Assembly: GCA_016801845.1 (NCBI GenBank)
Contig: CM028909.1
Coordinates: 18,945,313 to 19,009,312 of the forward strand
DNA from: Polydactylus sextarius
Lineage: Eukaryota; Chordata; Actinopteri; Polynemidae
DNA: 64,000 nt
Direction: 5' to 3'
The position numbers and the translations under genes were made by a program. Positions within the stretch are counted from its first letter, which is position 1. Each line of letters starts with the position of its first letter. This document shows, piece by piece, positions 34,454-47,300 of this stretch. The notes beneath the pieces were generated by a model that saw only the letters and a program-made list of their open reading frames with translations, was not told where the DNA came from and did no database searches.

Positions 34454-37400
34454 CTACTCAGCCCCACCCTGCTGGGCCTCGGGAGCGGACGTTTTCTCTG
34501 CAGATGGGTCACCTCCTGTCTTGGCCTCCTTGGTTTCTGGGCCGGGCTTGCCACCAGTCTGTTGGCGTCTGCGGCGGTAGTTAAAGTTACGGCGGTAACG
34601 CCGCTGGCGGGGCTGTTGGTTCTGACCACCTTCGCCGCCCTGATTCTCCTTGTCCTCCTCACCGTCCCGCACCGGTCTGGGACGTGGCGGACCCCTGGAG
34701 CAGAGAAAAAAAACAGAGTGAGAAAACATGACGTTCACACCGACTAAGTGGAGACGCCATGCAAAGAACACGTCACATGCAGTTTTGGTGTCGTAAGACA
34801 ATTGTGGCAAAGAAATGTAAAATGAGCCAAATTTGGATGCACAGCTGCACTTTGAGGTTAGGCTGCAACAGAAGGAGAGCTTCACTGGCCAAAAACTGTT
34901 GGCATTTACTCCTGTTAAACAAGAAGACACATTTTTGGCGGACCTGAATCCAAGACCTAATGTTTCACTCTCCTATTATTGCAGCCCTGCGTCAATGAAG
35001 CCAACATGCAAACCTTGGTCTGAACCTTGGTCGGAAGCCTCTGTAGTAGTTCTGCCTGGCTGGTTTGTTGCCCTGGTCTGGACCTCCCTGGCTCTCGTCA
35101 CCCTCACCTCCCTGAAAGCAAACAGATCAAACGGCAACTGACACAGAGCCAACACACGAGCAAACAAACCTTAGAACATATGTGGCCTACGGTCTTTAGT
35201 CATAATCACACTGGCCGAGTTGCAATTTAATGTTGAGAATGATAAAAGTGCAACACTAGATACCTCTGATGTAGGTGAGGGGCCTATTTGAGTCAGTTTG
35301 CAAGATATTGGCGAGACCCCCGATACACCAAGATCGATTGTTCACAACCACGTGAGTGTTAGAAAGGAGAGTGTTTAGAGTCGGGTATGACAACATTAAG
35401 TGTCCCGTCTTTGCTATGGGACAGCTGGGTGCCTGCTTCAGGATAGTAGCCCTGTGACGGCGTACCTCAGTCATCTCTCCGCGTGGTGCGTTGGTGTACG
35501 GGGGCCGGCGGCCGTAGCGTCTACGTACAAAGTATGGCGGGTAGCGCCGTCTGCCAGGGTAAGCGGGTCTGCGCTGCTGTTGCTGCGAGTCTCCTTCAGG
35601 AGCGCTCTCTCCCCCTTCTCTGCTGCTCTTGTCACGACCTCCGCTGCCAGGCTCGCCCTCTCCGTCACTCTGGTAGTTCTCTGGATAGTCTCCACCGCGG
35701 GGAGGGCCCCTCCTTCGGGGGTAGCGACGATAGCGGTTCCTGTCAGCAGCATACTTACTTCCCTGGACTGCAACGCCTCCTGGGCCGGTGACATTTGCTG
35801 CCTCTGCTCCCTGTGCACAGCAGGATTTGTTTTAAAGAAATGTAATTAAAATGAATGCACTAGGGAACAACAATTAACAAGATGTATTTTTAGAGGCAGA
35901 AATTTTAAGTTTAACTTGAGACCTAATTACAAAAAAGAATTACCAACCACAGCATAATTTACCTTCTCTCCCTCAACTACGTCAAACTCCACAGTTTCTC
36001 CATCTCCAACACTGCGAAGGTATTTCCTCGGGTTGTTCTTTTTGATGGCTGTCTAAAACCACAAAGAGCTCAGATTATAAATTTACATTCATGACTATTT
36101 ATTTAAAAAAGCAATTAGGAAAATAAAACTACCTACAACTTACCTGGTGTACAAAAACGTCCTCTTTTGTATCATTCCTGAATAAAGGAAGAAAATAACT
36201 GTTATATCTATTTGACAGGATCCTGCTGAGTTATACAATGCACAACGTATCTCTAGGCAGATTGCAACTTAACCAGCAAGTGTAGGATTAATTAAGTATT
36301 GCATGCAACAACAGTATGGAGACCAGCAGATAAATCGTCTGGCTAGCTTTGTAAGCAAATCAAAGCCATAATAGGATTGGAAACGTTCCTTCACTCACAC
36401 ACACAAATGATATCAGGGTGTTTAGGAAGCCGGGATGGGGGTGGTGTCCACTTACCTATTGATAAAACCATATCCATTCCTGACGTTGAACCATTTGACT
36501 GTACCCAAGACTTTTGTTGCTGCAATGAGATACAATAGATTAAATTATTAATCAATCTTAAGGTTGAGCTGTTTCCTTTTTAATGTTGAATGATGAGATC
36601 AAAATGTGTATTCATAAAAAAAAAAAATAGTAAAAATAGTAAACAGTAAAAAGTTTTTTTTGCTTATAAAAACAGTAAAGGAATCAAATAACAACAGATG
36701 ATGAAAACTAACCAGGGCCACAGGTAATGTGGAAGTTATATTTAACTCCCAACTGTCGCCCTTTTTATAGATCCTGATGCTTAGAGTGCTCTATGCCAGC
36801 TGCACTTGGTGAGAGGCATGTCCAACGACAACTCAGTAACGAGTGCACCAATTCTTATGTGGCTATGAAGACTTCTTAATTACCTGCATTATAAATGGCT
36901 GACTTGCGACGAGATTGTCCTACAGCGTGTAAAAAAATGACTCAAGTGATAAGATAGTGCGCCTTGGTCGCTGACATCATTTCAAAGTCCTGCTACTGCA
37001 GACCCACTGCCCCATTTTAAGCCGCACTGCTCAGAGCCTGAGCGTTCACACGTGGTAAAGTCGCGCCCGTGTACGTTAGCAAGCAGTAAGCCCAGCTGGC
37101 TTGTTAGCATAGCAATGTGGCTAGCTGGGTCTCAACCATGTGGATGGATTAGAGCCAGCAAGCGGAAATGACCGTTTCACGTAGACAGTAGTGATTAACA
37201 CCAAATGTTTTGAATTAATATCAAGAAATATGTCGTTATTGTAGCCGTTTATGGGAACAACTAATTAAACGGCGATATAAATCCGAAAAATCAAACGGCG
37301 GACATTTTGGGTGGCCCCTTCAGCCATGTAAATAGCTAACATTAGCGGCTAGGCTAGCGTGGGTTCGTTAGCCAACGAGCTACCATCGCTGTTAAGTAGC

Positions 37401-38525
37401 CAGGCCATAACTACAGCAATTAAATTCGAGGAAAAAATGACAAGCGCTGACAGTTGTGTTCTAGAGTAATTACAAACCAGATTTGGTGGGGTAATTTCAC
37501 CATCTACATTTTACAAAAGTTTGAGTGTGCTTTTCGACTATTTGAGAGAGAAAAATACCATCGTGGAACCAGACTCCGTGTGAACAAAGAGACTACCAGC
37601 AGCTAACGCTAGCTCCTGTTCGACGGAGATGGCCGTAGCCGGTTAAGTGAGCAGTATGAAATAACTTGGCGTTCCACCACGATGTGTGATTGACTGTGGA
37701 AACATTACCGCCGACGTTCACTTTCTAACGTTCCAACGTTAACTACCGTTGCCTTACGAACAAAAATATTGCATTAAGGAACACTATCGTTGTCGTACAC
37801 ACAGCTCAGGAGAACCGCTGGAAATAACTTCAACGGTCGTGCATGTTACGGCCAACCGGCAACGGTGTGTTCCATGGCGGATACTGAACGTTACAAGGCC
37901 GATGAACGTGAAAAATTAGCGATTGAAATTTTAACACTGTTTTCACAACTTCGGTCCTCTCGACGGAAAATAATATCACAACCGAGCCACAACATTGGCA
38001 ACTTGAAACTAATATTTAACAATTTACCAAGAAGTGATAGAGGTAAAGCAATGACTGTCCACACGATCCGTCTTCCAACTGACGTTTTAGGACTAATCTT
38101 AGGCTAACTGGCAGGGAGAAAAAATAATTCACTTTGCTTCAAAAATCTCCACTTTATAGAATCCCATAAATTATCCATATCGAGCAGATATGTAGGAGGT
38201 TTTATGGTCTAAATAATGGTTTATTTGGCCCTCTTCTAATTTAAAATATGGTCTGCCAGTTGACGACTATGTTAAATTAACATGGATGTTCAACGGTTAA
38301 TTGAGCCAGCAACTGAGTCGTTATCGTTAACAACCGCCGCTTTTGCGCATCGTCCCTACTGGGTCCCAAACCGCGTTAGCCAAGTTAGCTAACAAGCTAA
38401 TTTCCCGTAGTCTTACCGATGACCTTCTTATCCCCCGCGGAAGCTGCGGCTGCCGGGCTGGATGGGCTCTCCGCGTCGGCAGCAGGCTGCGGCGGTTGTT
38501 GTTGTGTCTCGGCCTCGCTGCTCAT
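34454..38525 (-). CDS. ybx1: Y-box-binding protein 1
   Basis: YB-1 binds mRNA and single-stranded DNA and regulates translation, mRNA stability and transcription. Exons in minus order: 38525-38417, 36519-36456, 36177-36144 (34 nt), 36052-35963, 35810-35466, 35111-35014, 34694-34454 (stop TAG 34456-34454). The total is 981 nt, 326 residues, against 324 in human. The N-terminus is rich in Gln, Pro and Ala. The cold-shock domain is at about residues 35-125, with RNP1 [13 protein letters not shown] and RNP2 VFVHQ. The C-terminal tail alternates basic and acidic clusters and ends RRRR...[11 protein letters not shown], a diagnostic YB-1 end. Exon 7 continues 45 bases past the stop to a GTAAG donor at 34407, so part of the 3' UTR is a separate exon (33943 to about 33600). 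Confidence 0.96.
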
Positions 38526-38736
38526 GGTTACTACTGGTTGGTAATGGCTTCTGCCGGCGGCGGCTCTTTGCTATGTTTCCCGGTGCTAGATGGTAACCTG
38601 GGCCGGCGGTGGTGGGGGCTACTGCCTTCGGGCTCTCTTCTTTCCTCTTTCCGCTCCCGTTGCCGATCGAACTGGGCAGAATGAGAAACTGTGCCGGGGA
38701 ATGTTCTTAGTCGGGTCCCGCCCAACGAGTCTTCGA

Positions 38737-38834
38737 ATTGGCTGAAATTCTTAACAGAAAACAAAACGCGCTCTGATTGGCTGAAGTAGCTGTCAGTTAT
38801 GTTTGAGAGACGCGTGTGCTAAAAGTGATTGGCT
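38737..38834 (-). promoter_or_regulatory. ybx1: ybx1 promoter with three Y-boxes (inverted CCAAT)
   Basis: ATTGGCT (AGCCAAT on the sense strand) occurs at 38737-38743, 38776-38782 and 38828-38834. The middle copy is in the classical context CTCTGATTGGCTGAA. The sites lie 212 to 309 bases upstream of the ATG, in a relatively GC-rich stretch without a TATA box, typical of a housekeeping promoter bound by NF-Y. Confidence 0.65.
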
Positions 38835-38849
38835 AATGGGAATGTACCT

Positions 38850-40990
38850 GTCCATGGTTACCGCCCTGTGGTGATGTCAAAGCCAGACAGACAGATAAGA
38901 GTGACACTTTTGGGACAGAGTCTGACTGGCTGTCATGCCAGTGTCTTGACGGATACTTAACACAATGAATACATACTTACAAATCAAGATAACTGCAATC
39001 ATGTTGTTAGAGACTTTACTTACATAAAATGGCGTCTTGGAATTACTCCAAGAGAATGAATTTCGTGTCAGTCATTTTTAACGCGGGCAAAGAAGCTCTT
39101 TACTTTAGTTGACTTACTCTGCTAAAGAGTTATCAACAACAAATAGTGATATTTGCTTACAGGAAAGTAAAACGAAAAAAAAAAATTCTTTCAGATTTGT
39201 CTCCAGTCTCAAATGTGTCTCTCGAGCCTTGCATTAAAACATTAATCTTTATTTACACAAGACAAAGTATTAAATGCCTGCTGACATTGCAAATATTATC
39301 TTTATCTGCACTAAGTACACTCATTTGTTAATTCATTTTGTTTGCTGAACATGATGTAAATGTTACATTTATCATTTTAAATCACCCGCCCGATTACACT
39401 GGTAATAAGCCAACTCCAGTACATATATAATACCACGTGAGATCGAGGAAAATAACTAATTTTGGAGTGTTGGACAAAATATAAAGTTCTCACCTGACTA
39501 CAAACTTTAATCATACCAGCTTATTTATCTGAATAAAACAGAACAAGATTGTACCATGCCATGTCACAAACAACTCTGATTTAATTATTGTTGAAATGTG
39601 GTATCATTAGCCCCAATCTTTAACTGACTGATTTAGATGGAGATCATCTCAGGACTCGGCATGTGTGATGAATAACAAATCTTCCTTCATAATTTTCAGA
39701 ACACCATGCATAATATTTGATTGTATCCTTAAATTATTCAGAATTCACTGAAAGAATATTTTAAATCGTATCAGCCCCCCTCTATGTAAATAATTCCTTA
39801 TATAATTATCCTTTTTAAACTGAACATAATGAAATGCTAAAATAGTGGCAGTGATTCTTGATATGATGCACTTGGGCAGCTCAATAAACTAGTTAAATAC
39901 TGTTGTTATCCTGAGAGAATTCAGAAACTCTTCTTTCTATTAGCAGTGAGCAGACAGACCCAGACTGACTGTGAGACAAACCCCATCACTTCCCCCCACC
40001 CATTGTCATGTTAATGCCCCACTGGCACTGGTTATGAGCACTGGCTGATGTGTGAAGAACTCGGGTGTTAATGGCCGAGCCCCATTCTCCCACACAAAGA
40101 TGGGTTTCAGCATTGACTACAGAAAGCCTCCCCACGAAGAGAGACCCCCCCACCACCACCACTCCAAAAAAAAAAAAAAAAAAAAAAAAAAAAACAACCT
40201 TCTTCCTGCCTCTATAAGAACAGTCTACATCTGAAAGGATTCTTTTGTGCCAAGGGAACAAGGTCCAAGGCAGAAGAGGGAGAGCGTGGTTGGGGGAGGG
40301 GCTCTGAGGCCTTGGATTTGTATGGATGGCTGGGACAAGAAGAGGTAACCGTAAGTTCAGCGTCGGATTGCTTTCCACTACAGTGTGTGCTTTTAAGGAC
40401 TCTCGTGCCTTTGACTATAAAGTGTTTAGTCCTCTGCACCGCAGCAGAAAGGCTGAGATCATTATTACCTGATAATGCTTCAGAATCTATATTAATCTCA
40501 ACTACACATCTCTCAATGATAAATTCAAAGAAATTCAATGATAAATACGGCGTGTTTTCAACGTAAGAGACATATAGGTTCTTTTTCTGAGGTGAGGAAC
40601 ACAGCAGGAGGAGAGAATTAGCTGGGATTTGCCGAAATCAATGCATATTACACAGAGTACACAATGTTCCTAAAATGCAAAGCTGCTTTCAGAGCAGTTC
40701 CTAGTCTGGATATGCAACCACTTAAATACACATTAATGAATTTTTAAAAAGGCAAATAAAAAAGTGTATCATAAGAAGAATTAAAAGGGCCTGATAGACT
40801 AATATTTTATATGTGATTATTTCTAGACTCCACTGCAACATATTTTAGGAAAATGGTCAAAAATAATATGTGCTTTTTAACCTTACAGACAATATACCAA
40901 CCTGACAGCTTTTGTCAAACAAGATCACCTCAAAAAAATATAATTTAAAATGTAAAAACCTAATTTTACCCGAGGGATCAATAAAATATT
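38850..40990. other. Intergenic region between ybx1 and ppih
   Basis: No gene could be supported. It contains an A-run of about 28 bases (40167-40194) preceded by a C-rich stretch and several short open frames with no protein character. A TATA-like TCTATAAGAA at 40210 is followed by a GTAACC donor near 40346, but no coding exon follows. Confidence 0.5.
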
Positions 40991-41013
40991 TCTGATTGTG
41001 GTTCTGAAAAAAA

Positions 41014-41019
41014 TTTATT
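41014..41019 (-). terminator. Poly(A) signal of ppih
   Basis: TTTATT on + reads AATAAA on -, about 300 bases after the ppih stop. It is the first good signal downstream. Confidence 0.55.
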
Positions 41020-41321
41020 GACAATAAACAATACACAGTGGGACTGAGATAGGAATGAGAATGATTCACATGCTGACCAAATTCTTTCTGTATTAAAAAA
41101 AAAACCACATACACACACACACACAAAAATTGTCTCCATTTGTACAAATAAAAACATCAACAACCTCAAAACTACGTCCTGCTGAACTTGTCCATCAATT
41201 ATGAGAGAAGGCGTCCATACGGGAAAAATATATGGGTTGATATTTACTGAGGAGTATCGATCAGTAATGAGGCACTGCTGCAGTTACACTGAGGTTGTGC
41301 AGTTTTTACGTTAAGAGGTGA

Positions 41322-44300
41322 TCACATCTCTCCACACTGTGAAATGAGGATGGGGAGTTTGGGCTTGTTGTTGGGGCCTGTGGGGACGTTCTGTTGGGAG
41401 GGAGAAGCACACATTTAGAACAATTAAATAAATAATAGAAACACCACAACTAATTTCATCTGTTTTAAGTGGTAATGGTTAGATTTCCGTCTGTTAATAT
41501 ATACCGTCATCATAACCCAGTGATAACCATTATGCTGTTTTCAAATAATATTTTTCTTATTTTCAGTATTAAAAGTGGCTTCCCTCCTAAAACGGTTTTA
41601 TTCATTTCATATTTAAAGAATAATTTTTATCTTAATTAATATTTAAAAACAATTTTCTTAATTTATTTAAGAAATTTATTGCTGCCAAATGCAGAGGATA
41701 AATATGAACCTTTTACACCAACACATTAATATAAATTAATATTCAAATGCAGTGGTTACCTCAATTTTTCTCATGATCAGCAAACCGTCCAACACTTTTC
41801 CTGCAACAGTTGTAAGTGAGACAGTCTAAGTGCGACGCAAACACATCAAAATACAACTCAGAAGGAAAACGAACGGAAAGTTCGTTTTCGTACTCATACT
41901 CACCAAAAACAACATGCTTCCCGTCTAACCAGTCACATTTAGTGCAGGTAATGAAGAACTGACAGCCGTTTGTCCCCGGACCACTGTTTGCCTGAGAAAC
42001 ATCATTTGGGAAGATAAAAGTGAGACTTTCACCATTGAGAAGTGATGGCACTTTTAAACATGGCGAGATTGAGGTTAAGGCACTTTGAATGTATCAATCA
42101 AATCCTATTGTCTTTAGAGATTGGGGTCAGTCCACTTTGAATGGATTAATCAAATCCCAATTAACTTTTTATTTTCCACAGTAAATACAGGAAACCAAAT
42201 GACTGTAGGAGTCTCCTTCTTGATTTGGTTGCAGTCAAAGTAAAGTGACCATGTCATTTTCAGACTCCTGAATTTCTTAAACATCAGTGAATCGATCTAC
42301 ATTCATACCATGGACAGAAGACCGGGCGCAGAATGTTTCATTCTGAAGTTCTCATCTGCAAATGGGCCCCTGTAGATGCTGCAGATCCCAGTCCCATCAC
42401 CCTTCACAAAACACACAGATACACAAGATGCGGCTCACAACAGAGAAACCCATACATTCAAAAAGCTTAGACCTGCTGTAATTCATCACTGTTCCCACCC
42501 AAGTATTTTCACCCTGTTCAGTTAAAATTTCAACTATGGTTTATCATCGTGGGATGATTAATTCAATGAAACAAAAACTAAGGAAAAGGCATCATTCAGT
42601 TAGTCTTTTAGGGAAGTGCATAAAAACTGGCCGTGAGTCACAATGACTCGCTTCCCACAGAGACAAACGGCACATCCCACCCATTGAAGCAACTTGAATT
42701 GCTTTTAAAGCTTTTAGATTATAATGTCATCATCTACAGTGTGAGATATGTGAGTGTTTAACAAGCTGTATATGCAAACAAGGCCAGATAGAAAACTTCA
42801 CCATTTTCCTACAGGCGCCATAACAGCACTTATCATGCAGCAGACGAAGTGTACGTGTACTTACATTTACAAAGTCCCCTCCTTGTATCATGAAGTCTTT
42901 GATCACCCTGCCAATGAATAATTGAAAATATCAGTTTTGTTGAAGCTCACCTTTAGCAGAAAGAAAAGAAAGGACAGGCTGACTGAGATAGATATGTTGC
43001 CAATAAAAAGTATTCAGTTCTTTCTGTTGGTCAGAGTCCAGCAGAGGCACTTAAATCTACCTTTATTATATACTCTAAGATAATAAAATGAAAAGAAAAC
43101 TTCTGAGGAGAGTGAACAGTTTATAACCATTCTGGTTCCCATAAAACACTACAAGATACGACCACTATTTAATCCAGGTCACCAACCGTTGTTTTCAAAG
43201 CAAATCAAATAACACAATGTCCTTAATAACGCTATTTAATATGTTTGTTGGTACTCTGGGGATACCACTGGGGTGTGATATTTCATTTGTTTAACAACTG
43301 TAGTTTCTCCAGTTTCCTGTATCTGTTCACTCTTCAGACCTCAAGGGCCAAAATTAGGTACCTGCCCTGGATATTAATAGTCAGCACAACTGCAACTCTA
43401 CAATTACTACCTTCAATAATTAAAGAATAAAAGTTATAAAAGATTAAAAATTTTCGAAATTTTCTAAATGTTCCGTTTTAGCAACAAACACTTCTATTTA
43501 GTTCAAATGAGTAATTTTGTCTGTACAACAATTTAAATGAAAGGAAAAAGGATAGATTGATGCAAAAGACAATTAGATCCAATAACAAGTTTAAACATTA
43601 CAACAGACTGAGGGTTTTTCACTGTCATGACTTATACAAATTCAGTTGCCATGTTGTGTACCTGTGAAATGTGCAGCCCTTGTAACCAATAGGGACTCCA
43701 TCCTTCCTGTGGGACAAAACACACTGAAGTTAGCAGGAAATAAAATGTGGTGTATTGTATTACAAACTAACACTCTTTTCTTTACATAATGTAGTAGTCA
43801 ACATTGAATAAAATAAAATTAATTAAAAAAAAAAAAAACTCATGCTGCAGGCTGAGATCCACCTTAAGCTGGCAGCTGCTCAGTTGTCATTTAAAGGATT
43901 GTGTTGTATTGCAGCTGACTGAGGTGTTCAAGTTAATGATATTTTTTACGATATGCGTGTGAGAAAACTAGCATCTCTGCATATTGGAGTACCACAAACA
44001 AATGCTTGTTGCACACAAAGCGTCTGTGCCATGTTCCTTTTATGTCTGACCATCAATGGGAGCATCTATCAGCCTCAGTGTAATAACTGGCAGCACATTC
44101 AGATCCTTGGATATTTCTTTCTTTCTGTGTTGAGGGGCTATGTGTTGCAGGTATTGCAGAAGACTTTGCCCTTTTGTACCGTGGAATACAATTTTCCCCC
44201 ACTTGTGAAGAGAAAATGGAATTTGAATTTGAACTTGAATACTGCCTCGGAAGGATACAATTTAAATCTGACACACTTCAATCAAAGCCAAAGCTACCTG

Positions 44301-47300
44301 GTGTTTGGCTGCTTTTATTGACCGACCTTGGTCTATTGCAGATAATTCAGTATATCTGCCAAAATATAAGTGTTCTCGCTGTTTTTTTTAACTGATGGTA
44401 TTGCAGAAAAAGGGTAATTGGGGTAATTTAGATGTGGTGTCATCACATACTTTGTCCAGCAGAGTGCACTCAGACACCATCGGGTTCAATACTCAGCAAC
44501 AGTGGTAATGACAGAGCGCACCCCAGCAGAGCAGACCAGTGGTGGTAAAGCAAGTTGCTAACTACTGTCTGAATGAAGGCACAGGTAGCTGTCTGACTGT
44601 TTGTTACAGCATAAAACAGTTGTTTTATAGGCACCAACTTGTTCTGCACTTATTTTTTTTTTTCACTTTCAAAATTTGGATTCCATGTTGCCTAGTATGT
44701 TCCCTAGGGCAACAAAATCATAAACGCTACCACACAGCGAGGCAAGTGGATTAGATAACTATCTTTGTTCTTTGTTAACCAGGTTTTCTAGTATTACTGG
44801 CCTGCTCACGTTTCATTAATCACTAGATTAACCTATGCGTGACTGACTTGAACAACCTAACCCAGAGCAGATTTACTTCAGAGTATCACATCAAAACCTA
44901 CCAGAACATGAACACAAGTTACTGACTCAGACTAATTTTACCTTGTTTGATGGAGGCAACGATGTTGTGTAGGAAACCACATTTTATTGTGTAAATGTGT
45001 TGAGTAAAGTCACCACAGCAGTTCCCCTCAGTATGAGCTCTGACAGAGCTCGATGAGGATGGGACTTGACATAGTTCATGAAAGTTTTGTAGACAGTCCT
45101 GTTCTTAACATCTGGCTCACCAGGTCTTACCGGTTGGTGCAGAGGATAAAAATATGACACTACCACTCCATACAATACAAATATGACTTTTAAAGGTTAA
45201 GTGTTAAGTTAAGTGTTCACATTAAGGCTACTGACAGAGTCCCAGACCCTTACAACTTGAGCGAGCATGCAAGTAAAGTAGATTGAGTATGTACTGGGAA
45301 GATTGACAGGGAGTGAGAGAGATGCATTGAGCAAGCTTGCTGCAGTCTGCCAGCGCACAGAGTTTGTGAGAAGGCATATAGTAAAAACAAGGCGTTATTA
45401 TTGCATGTTTATATTGATTGTGGCAGTGGTTCTCAAGTGGTGGTTCTCAGGAGTGTCACATTATGGGAGAGGGAAAAAAATCACAGACTCACTGGTTATT
45501 AGTACAAACTAGATGCAGCAGATTCCCCCCATGTCGAAATGCAAGTAGTTGGACTATTAGAAACAAATCAATAGTTGTATTTCCACCAAGTAAGTTCAGA
45601 CACATTAAAATTGTGTTTGCTGTTAATTTGTGATTTGCACATTGAACATTATATGTGAAAACCTGCAAACATTTTGTGACAGTTTTGACTGTGTCGCTTT
45701 GTTCTTCTATTTATAGAAACTATTTACCGATACGCTTCTGCCGCTGGGATTTCAAAATGGAGCTTCTTTGTTGACTGTGTCATGTACCGACCAACAAATG
45801 TAACCAACAAACATCAAGTCAACCTAAAGCCTCGCCCAAGAAATTCTCAGGGTCACACAGAGAACCTACCCCTGGGCAGGGCAGGACTTTTTCTCTGAGA
45901 GTTGATCAGTGAAGACACTTCCTGCAGCACAAACTGAACCAGCCACTGTGTAAATATCACGGCAACACAGTGGTCTTCATGAGAGCTCAAATCACCAGCA
46001 GACCTCCATGGTACTGGCTAATTATTTCAAATTAATAAATCAGACTGACTGTGACTTGTTTAGTGCACAGAACAGTGAGTTTTCTTTCAGTCAAAGATTT
46101 CAACACCGTCACTGTCTTACCTGAACTCTCCAGTACAGAACTGCCTGTAAGAGATGATGAAAGTGTTAGAAACATCTCCGATTCAACAACTCACAGTCAA
46201 ATCACATTAAAATTACACACTACATTCCTTTTTAAAGAAAAAGTAAAAATCACACTGTGTATTTAAAGGAAAACATTATTATTAGCATGATCACAACATG
46301 ATGCCGATTTTCTTGTTACCTGAAATTCTCGGCCGTCTTTGGAACCACATCAGCAAACAGCTCGATCTTCATCCGCCCAATTTCCTGCAGACAAAAGATA
46401 TCCAATGAGGAAACACAAACCTAAAGAGACGGGATGACAAAACATACACACTCACACACACACACAAACACTTTACTATTAATGACTAACTGATAACGCA
46501 TAAATTGTCTCGGCCTTGGACACCATGACATGTTAGCTTACTCCTGGTATTGCAGATTTCAGTTTCCTGTTCACTTTACTGAGAACATTAATTGAACTCT
46601 GTTTTATTTTAACCACACTAACTACTTTGTTCCACCTGTGATAACATTTTACAGTGGTCAAAGAATACGTATTGGAAAAATGTAAATGTGAATGTACCAC
46701 AATCTTGATGCAAACCATTACTGGACATTAAATCCCCTACAAGCTGTGTGTTAATGTGTGTTAATGTGTGTTAATGTGTGTATGTGCGCACATGCATGAG
46801 GGTGTCCACATAAGCTTCCCACAATCCGATACAAAGTGATACGCAAGTGGCTGACTGTTACAACAATGTCTGTCTGTGTGAAAACAGAGAGCTGATGTGA
46901 AAAGAGACGCCTATCCTCATGACATCACTGGACCACTGTCCTCTATCTCTACTCGTGCATAACAAGAAGCTGTCTAGATTGCAATATCCAAGTGACTAAA
47001 CACATTAGCTGAGCGAAGCTGAAGGAACAAACATCTAGCGCTGAACATTTTGTCTGCCGACACTTCTCTCTGCAGGAGTGCGACATCCACTGCAATCAAG
47101 TAGTCAAACAGGTAAGACTGTTTATAACATGTCTTAAAAATGACATTTCTTATCAGACATATGCCCATAGATTTCTGTATCTACAACACTTTATGCTGCT
47201 GAAATACTTTAATAGAGATTCTGCAATGAGGGAGTGGAATTTTAAAGATTGTTCTAAATTCTTGGAATATATATAAAAAAAAAAAAAAGCTGATAAAAAA

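Noticed and set aside
35400..35849. Long + strand frames opposite ybx1 exon 5
   Set aside because: Shadows of the Arg/Gly-rich coding exon on the minus strand.
37790..38107. 105-codon open frame on + within ybx1 intron 1
   Set aside because: No recognisable domain, no Kozak or poly(A) support; most likely chance in a CpG-richer intron.
40205..40351. TATA-like TCTATAAGAA followed by a GTAACC donor
   Set aside because: No coding exon or poly(A) signal in a plausible position downstream; left as unexplained intergenic sequence.
43953..44321. 122-codon + frame in a ppih intron
   Set aside because: Composition looks random, no domain or splice logic.
45424..45460. hAT-like start CAGTGGTTCTCAAGTGG
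   Set aside because: No matching inverted terminus or target-site duplication could be found nearby.
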